Shown piece by piece: positions 26,996-35,578 of a stretch of DNA of 64,000 bases. The DNA is from Bacillus sp. FJAT-27916 (GTDB lineage Bacteria > Bacillota > Bacilli > Bacillales > Pradoshiaceae). The stretch covers positions 3,444,621 to 3,508,620 of the forward strand of contig NZ_LFZV01000001.1 in NCBI RefSeq assembly GCF_001183965.1, in the 5' to 3' direction. Each line of letters opens with the position of its first letter. Position 1 is the first letter of the stretch. The position numbers were made by a program, and so were the translations under genes. Below the pieces are notes generated by a model. The model was given only the letters and a program-made list of their open reading frames with translations, did no database searches and was not told the DNA's origin.

Positions 26996-28141
26996 TCACA
27001 CCTGTTCTTTTTCTTTCAATCCTTCAATTAGGACCTCAACCACTTCCTTACGGCTGAAGGTTGACGGCGGTAACTCTCCTTTTCGCAAAAGCTCCCTCAC
27101 TTTCGTTCCTGAAAGAATTACCCGGTCTTCCCTTTGGTGCGGGCACGTTTTATCAGAGGCCATCCCTTCGCATTTCTGGCAATAAAAGCTATGCTCGAAG
27201 AAGAGGGGCTTAATTCCAAGCTCTTCCTCCGTAAACTCGCTGAAGATATATTGGGCATCATAGGTCCCATAATAATCGCCGACCCCGGCATGGTCGCGCC
27301 CAACAATGAAATGGGTGCATCCAAAGTTCTTGCGGGCAATCGCATGGAAAATTGCCTCACGCGGCCCGGCATATCTCATCGCGGCCGGATATACACCGAG
27401 CTGCACTCGCTCTTTCGGATAATAATGGTCCAAAAGCACGCGGTAGCTTTTCAAGCGAACATCCGCCGGAATATCATCTGCCTTTGTTTCGCCGACAAGC
27501 GGATTCAAGAACAAGCCGTCCACTGTTTCTAGCGCTGCCTTTTGGATGTATTCATGGGCACGGTGGACAGGATTTCTCGTCTGGAACCCAACGACCGTCT
27601 TCCAGCCTTTCTCCTCAAACAAGGCACGTGTTTCTGCTGGCTCATACCATACATCCTCCGATACACCTTTATCGGATTTTTTGATGAGGATAATCTCGCC
27701 GCCCACGTAATAATTCCCGCGCTCATAGAGCCGCTTCACGCCAGGATGTGCCTCTTCCTCTGTCTTGTAAACCTCCCTGGCCTCTTTAGACAAGTCCGGC
27801 TCATACACGTCAGACACAGTGACGACACCGACCGTTTCTCCTTCATACTGAAGCTTGACCTGCACACCTGAATCAAGGCTTTGTGCCTCCCTTTCTCCAA
27901 CCGGCAGTGTCACAGGCACAGACCAAACTGTGCCGTTTGAGAGTCTCATTGATTCCACAACAGACTCATAATCAGCCTTGCCCAAGAAGCCTGTCAAAGG
28001 ACTGAAAAGCCCAATGCCAATCAGCTCCAGGTCGCTGTATGCGACAGCATCCAGCTGAAGTGTTTTTTCAATAGTGGTCACATCGTAATTCGGTTCATAA
28101 GCGGAGATTAGAGTTCCTCCATGTGGTTTTGGCAAAGACAT
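26996..28141 (-). CDS. sat: Sulfate adenylyltransferase (ATP sulfurylase)
   Basis: A 381-residue enzyme making APS from ATP and sulfate. Catalytic motifs are [14 protein letters not shown] and [16 protein letters not shown] Cys/His cluster ([15 protein letters not shown]) is the metal site found in bacterial Sat. Start chosen as ATG 28141 (MSLPKPHGG), spaced from AAGAGGG and giving the normal family length of about 382; upstream in-frame codons would extend it by 14. Confidence 0.94.
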   Translation of the reverse strand: MSLPKPHGGTLISAYEPNYDVTTIEKTLQLDAVAYSDLELIGIGLFSPLTGFLGKADYESVVESMRLSNGTVWSVPVTLPVGEREAQSLDSGVQVKLQYEGETVGVVTVSDVYEPDLSKEAREVYKTEEEAHPGVKRLYERGNYYVGGEIILIKKSDKGVSEDVWYEPAETRALFEEKGWKTVVGFQTRNPVHRAHEYIQKAALETVDGLFLNPLVGETKADDIPADVRLKSYRVLLDHYYPKERVQLGVYPAAMRYAGPREAIFHAIARKNFGCTHFIVGRDHAGVGDYYGTYDAQYIFSEFTEEELGIKPLFFEHSFYCQKCEGMASDKTCPHQREDRVILSGTKVRELLRKGELPPSTFSRKEVVEVLIEGLKEKEQV

Positions 28142-28161
28142 CCTTATCATCCCTCTTTCAT

Positions 28162-29232
28162 TTAGTTCTGTTTTGTCAGCCATACTTCTCCTGTTTCTTC
28201 AGGCTTCTTCTTCATTAAATATTTCACACCAAAAACAGAGATTAATAATCCTGCCATCACGACAATTGGATACATATTTTGCTCAATCAGTAATTGAATC
28301 AAGGTGAAGCAAAGTACCATGGATAGCACCGGTGATACAATCCAGACAGCGAACAGCTTTATAACGATATCCTTCTTCAATACGGCCTTTCCTTGCTTGG
28401 CAAAGCCGATGCCAATAATGGATGACGTTGTAATTTGCACGAGTGGAACAGGAATACCGAAGATCGAAGCTGCCATAACAAGTCCTGCCCCGGTTCCAGA
28501 AATAATGCAGCCTTCCTCAATCCTCAATTCCGTGATTTTCTTCCCATTTGTTTCAAGTACGCCCTTGCCTAGCAGGACAGCACCTATGGCGACAAATAAA
28601 CCTCCCCAGAAGATTCCTGATTGCGTGGTTAGAATATCTGCCCCGACAAGTGGTCCTACTGCATTGGCCACATTATTCATCCCAGCCGAAAAGGCCTCAA
28701 ATACACCCATTATGACCACTAGCACGGCTAGTATAGGCTTTGCTTTCTTTGAGCGGACCCACTTGCTGATAAATGGCCATTTCAAGAACTTTCCTGCCAA
28801 TACAGCAATCGTAAAAGCCACTAGCGGTGTCAGAATCCAAAACATGAAGATCCATGCAAACTGAGCAACATAGAGACTTTGATAGGCGATTCCCGCCCCG
28901 ACAATGGAACCGACTGTCACTTCACTCGTTGATAGCGGGATAGACAGAATATTAGCCAGGAACAGAGACATTGCTGCTGACGCAAGTACAATGAGTGCAA
29001 TCGAAATTGTGAACGTTTCTTTTGGGACGATGCCATTCCCCAATGTCTTGACGACTTCACCTCCGCCAAGCCACGCACCGAGAAAGACTGCAATCCCACA
29101 TAAACATAAGGCAATGAGGGGATTTTTGATGACACCGGAACCGTAGGAAATCCCCATAGACGCCGCAGCTCCGCTCGCACCGATATTCATGGCAAAGAAC
29201 AATCCTACTGCCACGGCAATAATGATCAGCAT
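28162..29232 (-). CDS. cysP: Sulfate permease, PiT family (CysP)
   Basis: A 356-residue permease with about ten membrane segments in two inverted-repeat halves. It belongs to the inorganic phosphate transporter family, and B. subtilis CysP of this family carries sulfate. The repeat signatures are [18 protein letters not shown] in the first half and [16 protein letters not shown] in the second. It lies between cysH and sat, supporting sulfate as substrate. Confidence 0.9.
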   Translation of the reverse strand: MLIIIAVAVGLFFAMNIGASGAAASMGISYGSGVIKNPLIALCLCGIAVFLGAWLGGGEVVKTLGNGIVPKETFTISIALIVLASAAMSLFLANILSIPLSTSEVTVGSIVGAGIAYQSLYVAQFAWIFMFWILTPLVAFTIAVLAGKFLKWPFISKWVRSKKAKPILAVLVVIMGVFEAFSAGMNNVANAVGPLVGADILTTQSGIFWGGLFVAIGAVLLGKGVLETNGKKITELRIEEGCIISGTGAGLVMAASIFGIPVPLVQITTSSIIGIGFAKQGKAVLKKDIVIKLFAVWIVSPVLSMVLCFTLIQLLIEQNMYPIVVMAGLLISVFGVKYLMKKKPEETGEVWLTKQN

Positions 29233-29245
29233 GCTTTCGTCCTCC

Positions 29246-29953
29246 TCAATCCGTGTGCAGACCGCATTCTGTTTTTCCCATTCCGCTCCAGCGGCCTGCC
29301 CGGCTGTCTCCGCCGGCTGCTACTGCTTGTGTGCATGGGAAGCAGCCGATACTTGGGTAGCCTTCATCATGCAAGCGATTATATGGAAGATCCCTATCGT
29401 GGATATAGGTCCATACTTCCTCCCATGTCCAGTGAATCAACGGACAAATCTTAATATTTTGAAATTTTTTGTCCTCATTAAAGAAATCGGTATTCGCCCT
29501 AGTTGGAGATTGATCCCTCCTCAATCCAGAAATCCACGCATCCATCGGCGTCAGCGCTTTCCTTAACGGGATAACCTTGCGAATTTCACAGCATTTATTC
29601 GGTTCTCTTTTCCAAAGCGCCGACCCGTGCTGCTCCCTCTGCTCATCAAGCGTCAGTTCAGGGAGCTTTCTTTCAATCTTTAAGGCTTTAAATCTCTTTT
29701 CAATTTTGTCAATAACCTCATAGGTTTCTGGAAAATGCAGCCCTGTATCTAAAAAGACAATCGATGCATCTGGCTTAACCTGGCTGATTATGTCAATTAA
29801 AACAATCGCTTCTGCACCAAAGCTGGAAGCATAAATGATTTTATCCTCATGAAAATGTTGAAAGGACCATTCAAGAACTACCTTGGCTCCTTTTGTTTCA
29901 TCATGTATATGGAAGGACTCCGAAAACTCGTGCCACTTACTGATTTTGTCCAT
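29246..29953 (-). CDS. cysH: PAPS/APS reductase
   Basis: A 235-residue reductase producing sulfite. The PP-loop-like adenylate site is SFGAEAIVLIDI, substrate contacts are in LDTGLHFPETYEV, and the C-terminal catalytic Cys is in KTECGLHTD. The pairs NKCCEIRKV and IGCFPCTQ (CC...CxxC) are [4Fe-4S] ligands, typical of enzymes that can use APS as well as PAPS, as B. subtilis CysH does. An intrinsic terminator lies 45 bases upstream of its start, between it and yezD. Confidence 0.93.
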   Translation of the reverse strand: MDKISKWHEFSESFHIHDETKGAKVVLEWSFQHFHEDKIIYASSFGAEAIVLIDIISQVKPDASIVFLDTGLHFPETYEVIDKIEKRFKALKIERKLPELTLDEQREQHGSALWKREPNKCCEIRKVIPLRKALTPMDAWISGLRRDQSPTRANTDFFNEDKKFQNIKICPLIHWTWEEVWTYIHDRDLPYNRLHDEGYPSIGCFPCTQAVAAGGDSRAGRWSGMGKTECGLHTD

Positions 29954-29998
29954 GAAGCATAAAGCCCCTTTCTGTGCAGCGTTCTTTTCTGACTATGC

Positions 29999-30041
29999 AA
30001 AAAAGACAGTCTTCTCCTGTATAAACAAGAAAAAGACTGCC
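29999..30041 (-). terminator. Intrinsic terminator/attenuator between yezD and cysH
   Basis: On the minus strand GCAGTCTTTTTC pairs with GAGAAGACTGTC across a 12-base loop and is followed by TTTTTTG. It would stop most transcripts before cysH unless read-through is regulated. A small palindrome, CTAGACAAACTAG, lies just 5' of the stem. Confidence 0.7.
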
Positions 30042-30066
30042 TCTAGTTTGTCTAGTCAGCAAGCTC

Positions 30067-30231
30067 TTATTTAGATTTATTGATTGTTGTGGATTGAAGG
30101 CGAACCTTCTCATTCTTTTCGATTTGAATAACCTTTCCATCCTGAACCACCAAGGTGATTGATCCAAATTTGATTGTATTCAGCATCTGCTCCAAATGAG
30201 CCATGACCTCCTGCAAATCAGACGGTTTCAG
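30067..30231 (-). CDS. yezD: YezD family (DUF2292) small protein
   Basis: A frame of 55 codons encoding KPSDLQEVMAHLEQML, then IKFGSITLVVQDGKVIQIEK, which is the YezD/DUF2292 pattern (short helix, then GSxxxxVxDGxVxQIE). YezD proteins accompany sulfur assimilation genes; function is unknown. The frame has no ATG, GTG or TTG at a good ribosome site. AAAGGGAGG is spaced correctly for CTG at 30231. An ATG at 30204 has its Shine-Dalgarno only one base away, and TTG at 30216 has none. The start is therefore uncertain. Confidence 0.7.
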   Translation of the reverse strand: MKPSDLQEVMAHLEQMLNTIKFGSITLVVQDGKVIQIEKNEKVRLQSTTINKSK

Positions 30232-30280
30232 ACGGTTCGCCTCCCTTTCATGTATTCCCGTTTAATGACAGGTACTTGAA

Positions 30281-30303
30281 TTATATAGAAGTTATTGGAA
30301 TTA
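30281..30303 (-). promoter_or_regulatory. Candidate CymR box downstream of cys operon promoter
   Basis: The plus strand carries ATTGGAATTA at 30294-30303 preceded by TTATATAGAAGTT, resembling the AT-rich CymR motif ending in ATNGGAATT. It lies just downstream of the -10 element, where CymR would repress when cysteine is plentiful. Confidence 0.45.
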
Positions 30304-30331
30304 ATCCTACCATACACATATGATTTGTCAA
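30304..30331 (-). promoter_or_regulatory. Sigma-A promoter of yezD-cys operon
   Basis: On the minus strand TTGACA (30331-30326), 16-bp spacer, TAGGAT (30309-30304). It points into yezD and cysH. Confidence 0.6.
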
Positions 30332-30458
30332 TATTAAATCCAGATTTTTTCAGAAATAGGCTGTGTAACTATGCTCCGTGAAAAGGAATTTTCATTTCCC
30401 TTGAACAGACCTCTATAGTAAAATAGATAAGCATGATTTCAAAAAAAGGGTGACATGA

Positions 30459-31340
30459 ATGGAATCAAAACAATATTCAAATTTAAAAATGGGCGAAAAA
30501 GGTGCCATATTAAGCATTGTCACCTATTTGTTCCTTTCTGGGATGAAACTATTAATTGGATATATAACTGGATCTGAGGCTCTTTCGGCTGATGGTCTGA
30601 ATAATACGACAGATATTATTGCCTCTATCGCTGTTTTAATTGGACTGAGACTATCGCAGCGTCCGCCTGACAGCGACCATGGATATGGGCATTGGAAGAG
30701 CGAAACGATTGCTTCACTGATTGCCTCCCTGATCATGATGGTAGTCGGAATCCAGGTACTCTTAAACGGCTTTGGCTCCATCTTTGAAGGAAATAATGAG
30801 GCACCTGATATGCTGGCAGGCTATGTGGGTATATTTTCTTTCATCATCATGTATCTCGTTTATCGATACAATAAGCACCTCGCTGAGAAAATCAACAGCC
30901 AGTCGGTCATGGCCGCCGCTAAGGATAATCTATCCGATGCCTGGGTCAGTATCGGTACCTCAGCTGGTATTTTCGGCTCCCAACTGGGCATGCCTTGGCT
31001 TGATACGGTAACTGCCCTGCTCGTCGGCTTATTAATCTGTAAGACTGCTTGGGATATTTTCCGCGAAGCCTCTCATCACCTATCCGACGGCTTTGATGAA
31101 GAAAAGATTGCTCTTTATCAAGAATCTATTATGGGAATAGACGGTGTGAAAGGTGTCAAAAAAATCATGGGCCGCAACTATGGAAACAATGAAGTCATCG
31201 ATATCGTCATCTTTGTTGACTCATCTCTTAATATACAAGAAGCCCATGATATTGCCACTCTCGTTGAAACGGATCTCACGAAGAAGTATGGTGTTTATGA
31301 TGTCCATGTACACGTAGAACCAAATACAGATCAAGAATAA
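30459..31340 (+). CDS. mneS: Cation diffusion facilitator, Mn efflux type
   Basis: A 293-residue CDF exporter. Six membrane segments are followed by a cytoplasmic ferredoxin-like domain (about 205-290) ending VYDVHVHVEPN. Metal-site motifs are ALSADGLNNTTDI in segment 2 and AAKDNLSDAWVSIG in segment 5, the Asp/Asn-rich pattern of manganese-type CDFs rather than the HxxxD of zinc types. The sequence closely resembles B. subtilis YeaB (MneS). Start ATG is behind AAAGGGTG. No MntR box was recognised upstream. Confidence 0.85.
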   Translation: MESKQYSNLKMGEKGAILSIVTYLFLSGMKLLIGYITGSEALSADGLNNTTDIIASIAVLIGLRLSQRPPDSDHGYGHWKSETIASLIASLIMMVVGIQVLLNGFGSIFEGNNEAPDMLAGYVGIFSFIIMYLVYRYNKHLAEKINSQSVMAAAKDNLSDAWVSIGTSAGIFGSQLGMPWLDTVTALLVGLLICKTAWDIFREASHHLSDGFDEEKIALYQESIMGIDGVKGVKKIMGRNYGNNEVIDIVIFVDSSLNIQEAHDIATLVETDLTKKYGVYDVHVHVEPNTDQE

Positions 31341-31348
31341 ATAAAACT

Positions 31349-31398
31349 AAGCTGGACCTGCCATCATGGAATGAAGTGATGGCAGGTCCAGCTTTTTT
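31349..31398. terminator. Bidirectional terminator between CDF and methyltransferase genes
   Basis: A perfect 17-bp stem, AGCTGGACCTGCCATCA and its complement, with a 10-base loop and T run. Confidence 0.92.
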
Positions 31399-31414
31399 AC
31401 TTCAAACAGGAGAG

Positions 31415-32017
31415 TTATATCCACTGTTTAACCGGCAATTGATAAATAAGGAATCGGTCGAATGGATCGTGCGGCTTGACGATGACTTCCTGCTTCAATT
31501 CAAATGGCGTCTCATGCTCCAAATAAAAAATATAATCCTCCGAGGGATAATACAAAATGATATCAACCGTGCGGCTATATTCCTCCACTGAATCGAGAAT
31601 TCGATTTACAACCTTCCTGAATATTTGCACATTAAACGGATTAAAGAAGTAGAAGTGATTATGGTCAGGCTGGATGGAGAATTCCTCCGCCAGACAATTA
31701 TAGAAATGGACTCTTTCATTTCGGTACTTTGCATAATCCGCCAGATTCATCATCGCTTCATTATAAAAAACTTCATTCATCTCCACTCCGGAAACAGAAG
31801 CATGATGGTAATAATGAATGTAAAAGTTCAAGCGCCCCTTCCCGCAGCCGAAATCAACGACATGATCTTTGCGGCTTATACTGTACGCTTCAAATAATTT
31901 CTCAAGCGCCGCATATGGGGTTGGTTCATACCGATTATAGGCTAGGGAAGCTGGATGACCCTGCTGGTCTCCCCTTGTTTTGATACGAAATAGCTCGTCA
32001 TAATATTTCTCTTTCAT
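31415..32017 (-). CDS. Class I SAM-dependent methyltransferase
   Basis: A 200-residue enzyme with motif I at VVDFGCGKGRLNFYI, an acidic ribose-binding residue in SGVEMNEVFYNEAM, and a motif IV-like FYFFNPFN. No target is evident. Bacillus genomes have similar stand-alone enzymes of unknown substrate. It is monocistronic between two terminators. Confidence 0.78.
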   Translation of the reverse strand: MKEKYYDELFRIKTRGDQQGHPASLAYNRYEPTPYAALEKLFEAYSISRKDHVVDFGCGKGRLNFYIHYYHHASVSGVEMNEVFYNEAMMNLADYAKYRNERVHFYNCLAEEFSIQPDHNHFYFFNPFNVQIFRKVVNRILDSVEEYSRTVDIILYYPSEDYIFYLEHETPFELKQEVIVKPHDPFDRFLIYQLPVKQWI

Positions 32018-32061
32018 AAAAAACCTCAGTTCACTTACGTTTTTATCCTATCTTAAATGTA

Positions 32062-32352
32062 TTATGGCAGGAAGGAAAGCCGCTTAGACAAAAAAAGAAG
32101 AGGGTTATTTCCCTCTTCTCAATTCCTTCTTCAATTGATCCAATACATCCGGGTAATTGGTAAACATCCCTGTCACACCCCAATCAATCAACGTTTTCAT
32201 TCTTTCCTTTGTATTGACAGTGTATGGGTGAATGTCCAAACCATTTTGCACGACCTTTTGAACATAGGTTTCATTTAAATACGTATGATTAGGCCCAATA
32301 CCTACTGCATACGTTTTGATATAGTCAATTTCCTCGTCCGTTATCGTGGCCT
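32062..32352 (-). repeat. Near-identical 291-bp direct repeat, copy 1
   Basis: Matches 33128-33418 with seven mismatches in 291 bases (three in the first 258). It covers the terminator and the last 80 or so codons of the first phosphodiesterase gene. The remainder of the two genes is much more diverged. Confidence 0.9.
32090..32119 (-). terminator. Terminator overlapping the end of the first phosphodiesterase gene
   Basis: On the minus strand AGAAGAGGG pairs with CCCTCTTCT, then TTTTTT. The left arm encodes the last residues (RRG), and the stop TAA is in the loop. Confidence 0.85.
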
Positions 32353-32971
32353 CATTCTGATAAGCAACTAGCTGCACTAAGTTCAATTCAGGATCTAACG
32401 AGTGAAGTATCAACAAGCTTTCCTGACTGAATGATTGTATTATTAAATTATTTTTATCAATCTTATATTTGTTGATTAAGCGTAATAATTTATCCTCCAT
32501 CCCTGGATAGACATCCGGAGATTTTGTTTCAATATAATATCTTTTTTCCTCTCCGAATAACTCGAAGATTTCTTCTAAGGAAGGTACTTTTTGTCCAATG
32601 TATTCCTTACTAGCATTACCCGGATATGCTTTATTAAACCAACTCCCTGCATCCAGTTCCTTGATTTCTCTCAAGGTGAAATCCTTCACACTTCCTGATT
32701 CATTGGTTGTGCGATTAATTGTATCATCATGCATCGCGATTAATTTGCCATCCTTTGTCATCTGTAGATCGATTTCAATATAATCTCCATTCATTTTATC
32801 TCCAAGTTGATAGGAAGCAATCGTGTGTTCCGGAGCATAGCCAGAGGCTCCCCGATGCGCCACATTTAATATATCTATTTCTTTCTCAATCACGGAAGCA
32901 TCATTATCAATTGATAGAAGACCAGTAAAGACAAAAATAAATACAGCCAGCAATAATATAACTTTTTTCAT
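32105..32971 (-). CDS. Secreted glycerophosphodiester phosphodiesterase (copy 1)
   Basis: A 288-residue GDPD with an N-terminal hydrophobic signal ([19 protein letters not shown]). Catalytic motifs are [39 protein letters not shown] and [17 protein letters not shown] (Glu, Asp and His ligands of the metal). It hydrolyses glycerophosphodiesters to glycerol-3-phosphate and an alcohol outside the membrane. Similar to Bacillus GlpQ. It is followed upstream by a paralogue sharing an identical C-terminal 60 residues. Confidence 0.88.
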   Translation of the reverse strand: MKKVILLLAVFIFVFTGLLSIDNDASVIEKEIDILNVAHRGASGYAPEHTIASYQLGDKMNGDYIEIDLQMTKDGKLIAMHDDTINRTTNESGSVKDFTLREIKELDAGSWFNKAYPGNASKEYIGQKVPSLEEIFELFGEEKRYYIETKSPDVYPGMEDKLLRLINKYKIDKNNLIIQSFSQESLLILHSLDPELNLVQLVAYQNEATITDEEIDYIKTYAVGIGPNHTYLNETYVQKVVQNGLDIHPYTVNTKERMKTLIDWGVTGMFTNYPDVLDQLKKELRRGK

Positions 32972-33127
32972 GGATGATCATTCCTTATTTCATATAGACT
33001 TCTGTTTGATTCCAAGTCGAATACGAAAACATACATTTCATTCTATTAATTCTATTTATCTAACAAAATACACAATTATTTATATTCTACCAATTATCTA
33101 GCCTATCAAACAAACACTTTCAAAAAT

Positions 33128-33418
33128 TTATGGCAGGAAGGAAAGCCGCTTAGACAAAAAAAGAAGAGGGTTATTTCCCTCTTCTCAATTCCTTCTTCAA
33201 TTGATCTAATACATCCGGGTAATTGGTAAACATCCCTGTCACACCCCAATCAATCAAGGTTTTCATTCTTTCCTTTGTATTGACAGTGTATGGGTGAATG
33301 TCCAAACCATTTTGCACGACCTTTTGAACATAGGCTTCATTTAAATACGTATGATTAGGCCCAATACCTACTGCATACGTTTTGACGTAATCAATTTCCT
33401 TGTCCGTTATCGTGGCCT
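33128..33418 (-). repeat. Near-identical 291-bp direct repeat, copy 2
   Basis: Partner of 32062-32352 at an offset of 1066 bases. It begins 43 bases beyond the gene 3' end and stops inside the coding region at the same relative position. Confidence 0.9.
33156..33185 (-). terminator. Terminator overlapping the end of the second phosphodiesterase gene
   Basis: The same AGAAGAGGG/CCCTCTTCT stem with T run as in copy 1, with the stop codon in the loop. Confidence 0.85.
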
Positions 33419-34037
33419 TGCTTTTATAGGAAATCAATTGAACGAGCTTTAATTTCGGATCCAGCGAGTGGAGTTTCAGGAGGCTGTCTGGACTGAACGA
33501 TTGAAGCAGCAATGTTTTCTTATTAATCTTGTACTTATTGATTAGGCGTACTAATTCTTCCTCCATACCTGGATAAACATCAGGGGATTTCGTTTCAATA
33601 TAATACTTTTTATGCTTACCCAGCTTTTTAAAGACTTCTTCTAAAGTAGGGACCTGTAAACCAACATATTCTTCACGCGCATATTCGGGATATTTTTCAT
33701 TAAACCAGCTGCCAGCATCAAGCTTCTTAATTTCCCTTATCGTATAATCTTTAACAAACCCTGTTCCATTTGTTGTCCTGTCTAAGGTTTCATCATGCAT
33801 TGCAATTAATTGGCCATCCTTTGTCATTTGGAGATCAATTTCGATATAATCGCCATCCATCTTATCCCCAAGCTTATAAGAAGTAATCGTATGTTCTGGA
33901 GCATACCCGGAAGCTCCTCTATGGGCTACATTCGTCACCTTTTGCGGTTTCTGCTTACCCATAGCCGCATTTGCCGATGTAATAGCCCCTAGAGAAAAGA
34001 AAACGCTTACAATAAGTAAAACAATAACTTTCTTCAT
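33171..34037 (-). CDS. Secreted glycerophosphodiester phosphodiesterase (copy 2)
   Basis: A 288-residue paralogue with a clear signal peptide (MKKVIVLLIVSVFFSLGAI, cleavage near ANA-AM). It has the same metal and catalytic motifs: [37 protein letters not shown] and [14 protein letters not shown]. Each copy carries its own terminator, so the two are independent tandem genes. Divergence in the first two thirds suggests different substrate preference or an old duplication. Distance to the divergent qox operon is 593 bases. Confidence 0.88.
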   Translation of the reverse strand: MKKVIVLLIVSVFFSLGAITSANAAMGKQKPQKVTNVAHRGASGYAPEHTITSYKLGDKMDGDYIEIDLQMTKDGQLIAMHDETLDRTTNGTGFVKDYTIREIKKLDAGSWFNEKYPEYAREEYVGLQVPTLEEVFKKLGKHKKYYIETKSPDVYPGMEEELVRLINKYKINKKTLLLQSFSPDSLLKLHSLDPKLKLVQLISYKSKATITDKEIDYVKTYAVGIGPNHTYLNEAYVQKVVQNGLDIHPYTVNTKERMKTLIDWGVTGMFTNYPDVLDQLKKELRRGK

Positions 34038-34630
34038 TCCTTCTCATCCCTCCAAACAATCATAAACTTCCACTCTAGTATATAGCAGCTCCCATTCTAT
34101 CACCTGAGCATTTCCTACATTTTTTTCCAAATATTTTAGCAGCACATTGACCTTTCTTCCTATATATATAGGACTAGCGTTTAATCATTTATTTTATTGA
34201 TATACTTTTTAAAACCTTTTTCTATGTCCTTTATTAACACTATCTACAACAGAATAACTCTAGCAGAAGGACTCTTGTCAGAATGAAAAACCATAATCGA
34301 ACGATTCCATCGTCACTTGATAAATAACTGATAACCACGCGTTTTATTCACTAATTAGCCACATATTTTACATAAAAATCCATTATTATAAGTTCCTGTT
34401 AATGAGTTCACAACTTTGTCAAATATGATAAAAACATTTGCCTCTTTCAGATACATATATTTGTAATTTGGAAATACAGTTATTATATTGAAAATTGGGG
34501 TATGGTAAAAGAATGTAATTCATCTAAATAGCTACATATATGGTTGGTTTTTTAAAATCTACTTGTCTATTCTTTTTCTATTCCCAGCTTATATTTAGCT
34601 AACTTACACTACTTACGGAAGGGGAACATT
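34038..34630. other. AT-rich intergenic region between phosphodiesterase and qoxA
   Basis: About 590 bases, very AT-rich, with no ORF carrying a ribosome site. It must hold the divergent promoters of the phosphodiesterase gene and qoxABCD, but no pair of -35/-10 boxes with good spacing stands out. Confidence 0.5.
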
Positions 34631-35551
34631 ATGAAAAAAAAGTTAGGACTTTTAGGGTCCATGCTGGCATCGATTCTTCTGTTAGCCGGATGTGACTGGG
34701 TTGTGTTCGACACTAACGGACCAGTAGCCAAAACTCAGTCAGATACGATTATCTTTTCCATCCTGATGCTGGCTGGCGTTATGATTGTCGTTTATGTGCT
34801 GTATATCTTCATGCTAGTGAAATATAGAGCTTCCAAAGCTCCTAAAGATTATGTGCCTCCGCATATGGAAGGCAGCAAAACACTTGAAATCATATGGACA
34901 GCTATTCCAATTATCATTGTCTCTATTCTTGGTTACGTGACAATCGTATCCACTTTCGAGGTTGAGAGCACGCCGAAGGGCTATGAGGATCAAGAACCTC
35001 TCGTTATTTATGCTTCCTCCTCCAACTGGAAATGGCATTTCAGTTATCCTGAACAGGATATCGAAACCGTTAACTACGTCAATATCCCAACTGATAGAGT
35101 CGTAGAATTCCGTCTGTATTCCTACGGACCGATTACCAGCTTCTGGATTCCGCAATTAGGCGGACAAAAATATGCGATGTCTGACATGGTCACGAAGCTT
35201 AATTTCGTAGCCGATAACGAAATGTCCATGATGGGACGTAATGCAAACTTCAGCGGACAAGGAACTGCCCATATGGAATTTGAAGCACTCTCAATGTCTA
35301 ATGAAGAGTTTGAAGAATGGGTAGAGCAAGTTCAAGCAAATGAGCCTGAACTGACAGAAGAGAAGTTCGACGAGCTTTTAGACACAGCTTATGTCGGCCG
35401 CCAAAGCTATTCTTCCACTCACTTGGAGTTCAGCCCGCCGCCTGAGGGACATAACCACGGCGCTGAAAAGGCTCCATCAAACGAGGACCCTGATCAGGAA
35501 AATCAATTCGATAAGGATTCTGAGCAATCAGAGCATCATGAAAACCACTAA
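34631..35551 (+). CDS. qoxA: Cytochrome aa3 quinol oxidase subunit II
   Basis: A 306-residue lipoprotein: signal with lipobox LLLAGC (Cys about 21), two membrane helices (FSILMLAGVMIVVYVLYIF; IIWTAIPIIIVSILGYVTIV), then the extracellular cupredoxin domain. The Cu-A ligands of cytochrome c oxidases are missing, as expected for quinol oxidases. The C-terminal tail is acidic and His-rich (HNHGAEKAP, SEHHENH). The site GGAAGGGG precedes ATG. It is first in qoxABCD. Confidence 0.94.
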   Translation: MKKKLGLLGSMLASILLLAGCDWVVFDTNGPVAKTQSDTIIFSILMLAGVMIVVYVLYIFMLVKYRASKAPKDYVPPHMEGSKTLEIIWTAIPIIIVSILGYVTIVSTFEVESTPKGYEDQEPLVIYASSSNWKWHFSYPEQDIETVNYVNIPTDRVVEFRLYSYGPITSFWIPQLGGQKYAMSDMVTKLNFVADNEMSMMGRNANFSGQGTAHMEFEALSMSNEEFEEWVEQVQANEPELTEEKFDELLDTAYVGRQSYSSTHLEFSPPPEGHNHGAEKAPSNEDPDQENQFDKDSEQSEHHENH

Positions 35552-35578
35552 TACCTATACGAAAGGAGCTAAACAAAC

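Noticed and set aside
29954-30340. SAM riboswitch (S-box) before cysH
   Set aside because: The conserved S-box stems and loop sequences were not found; only a simple terminator and the yezD frame are present.
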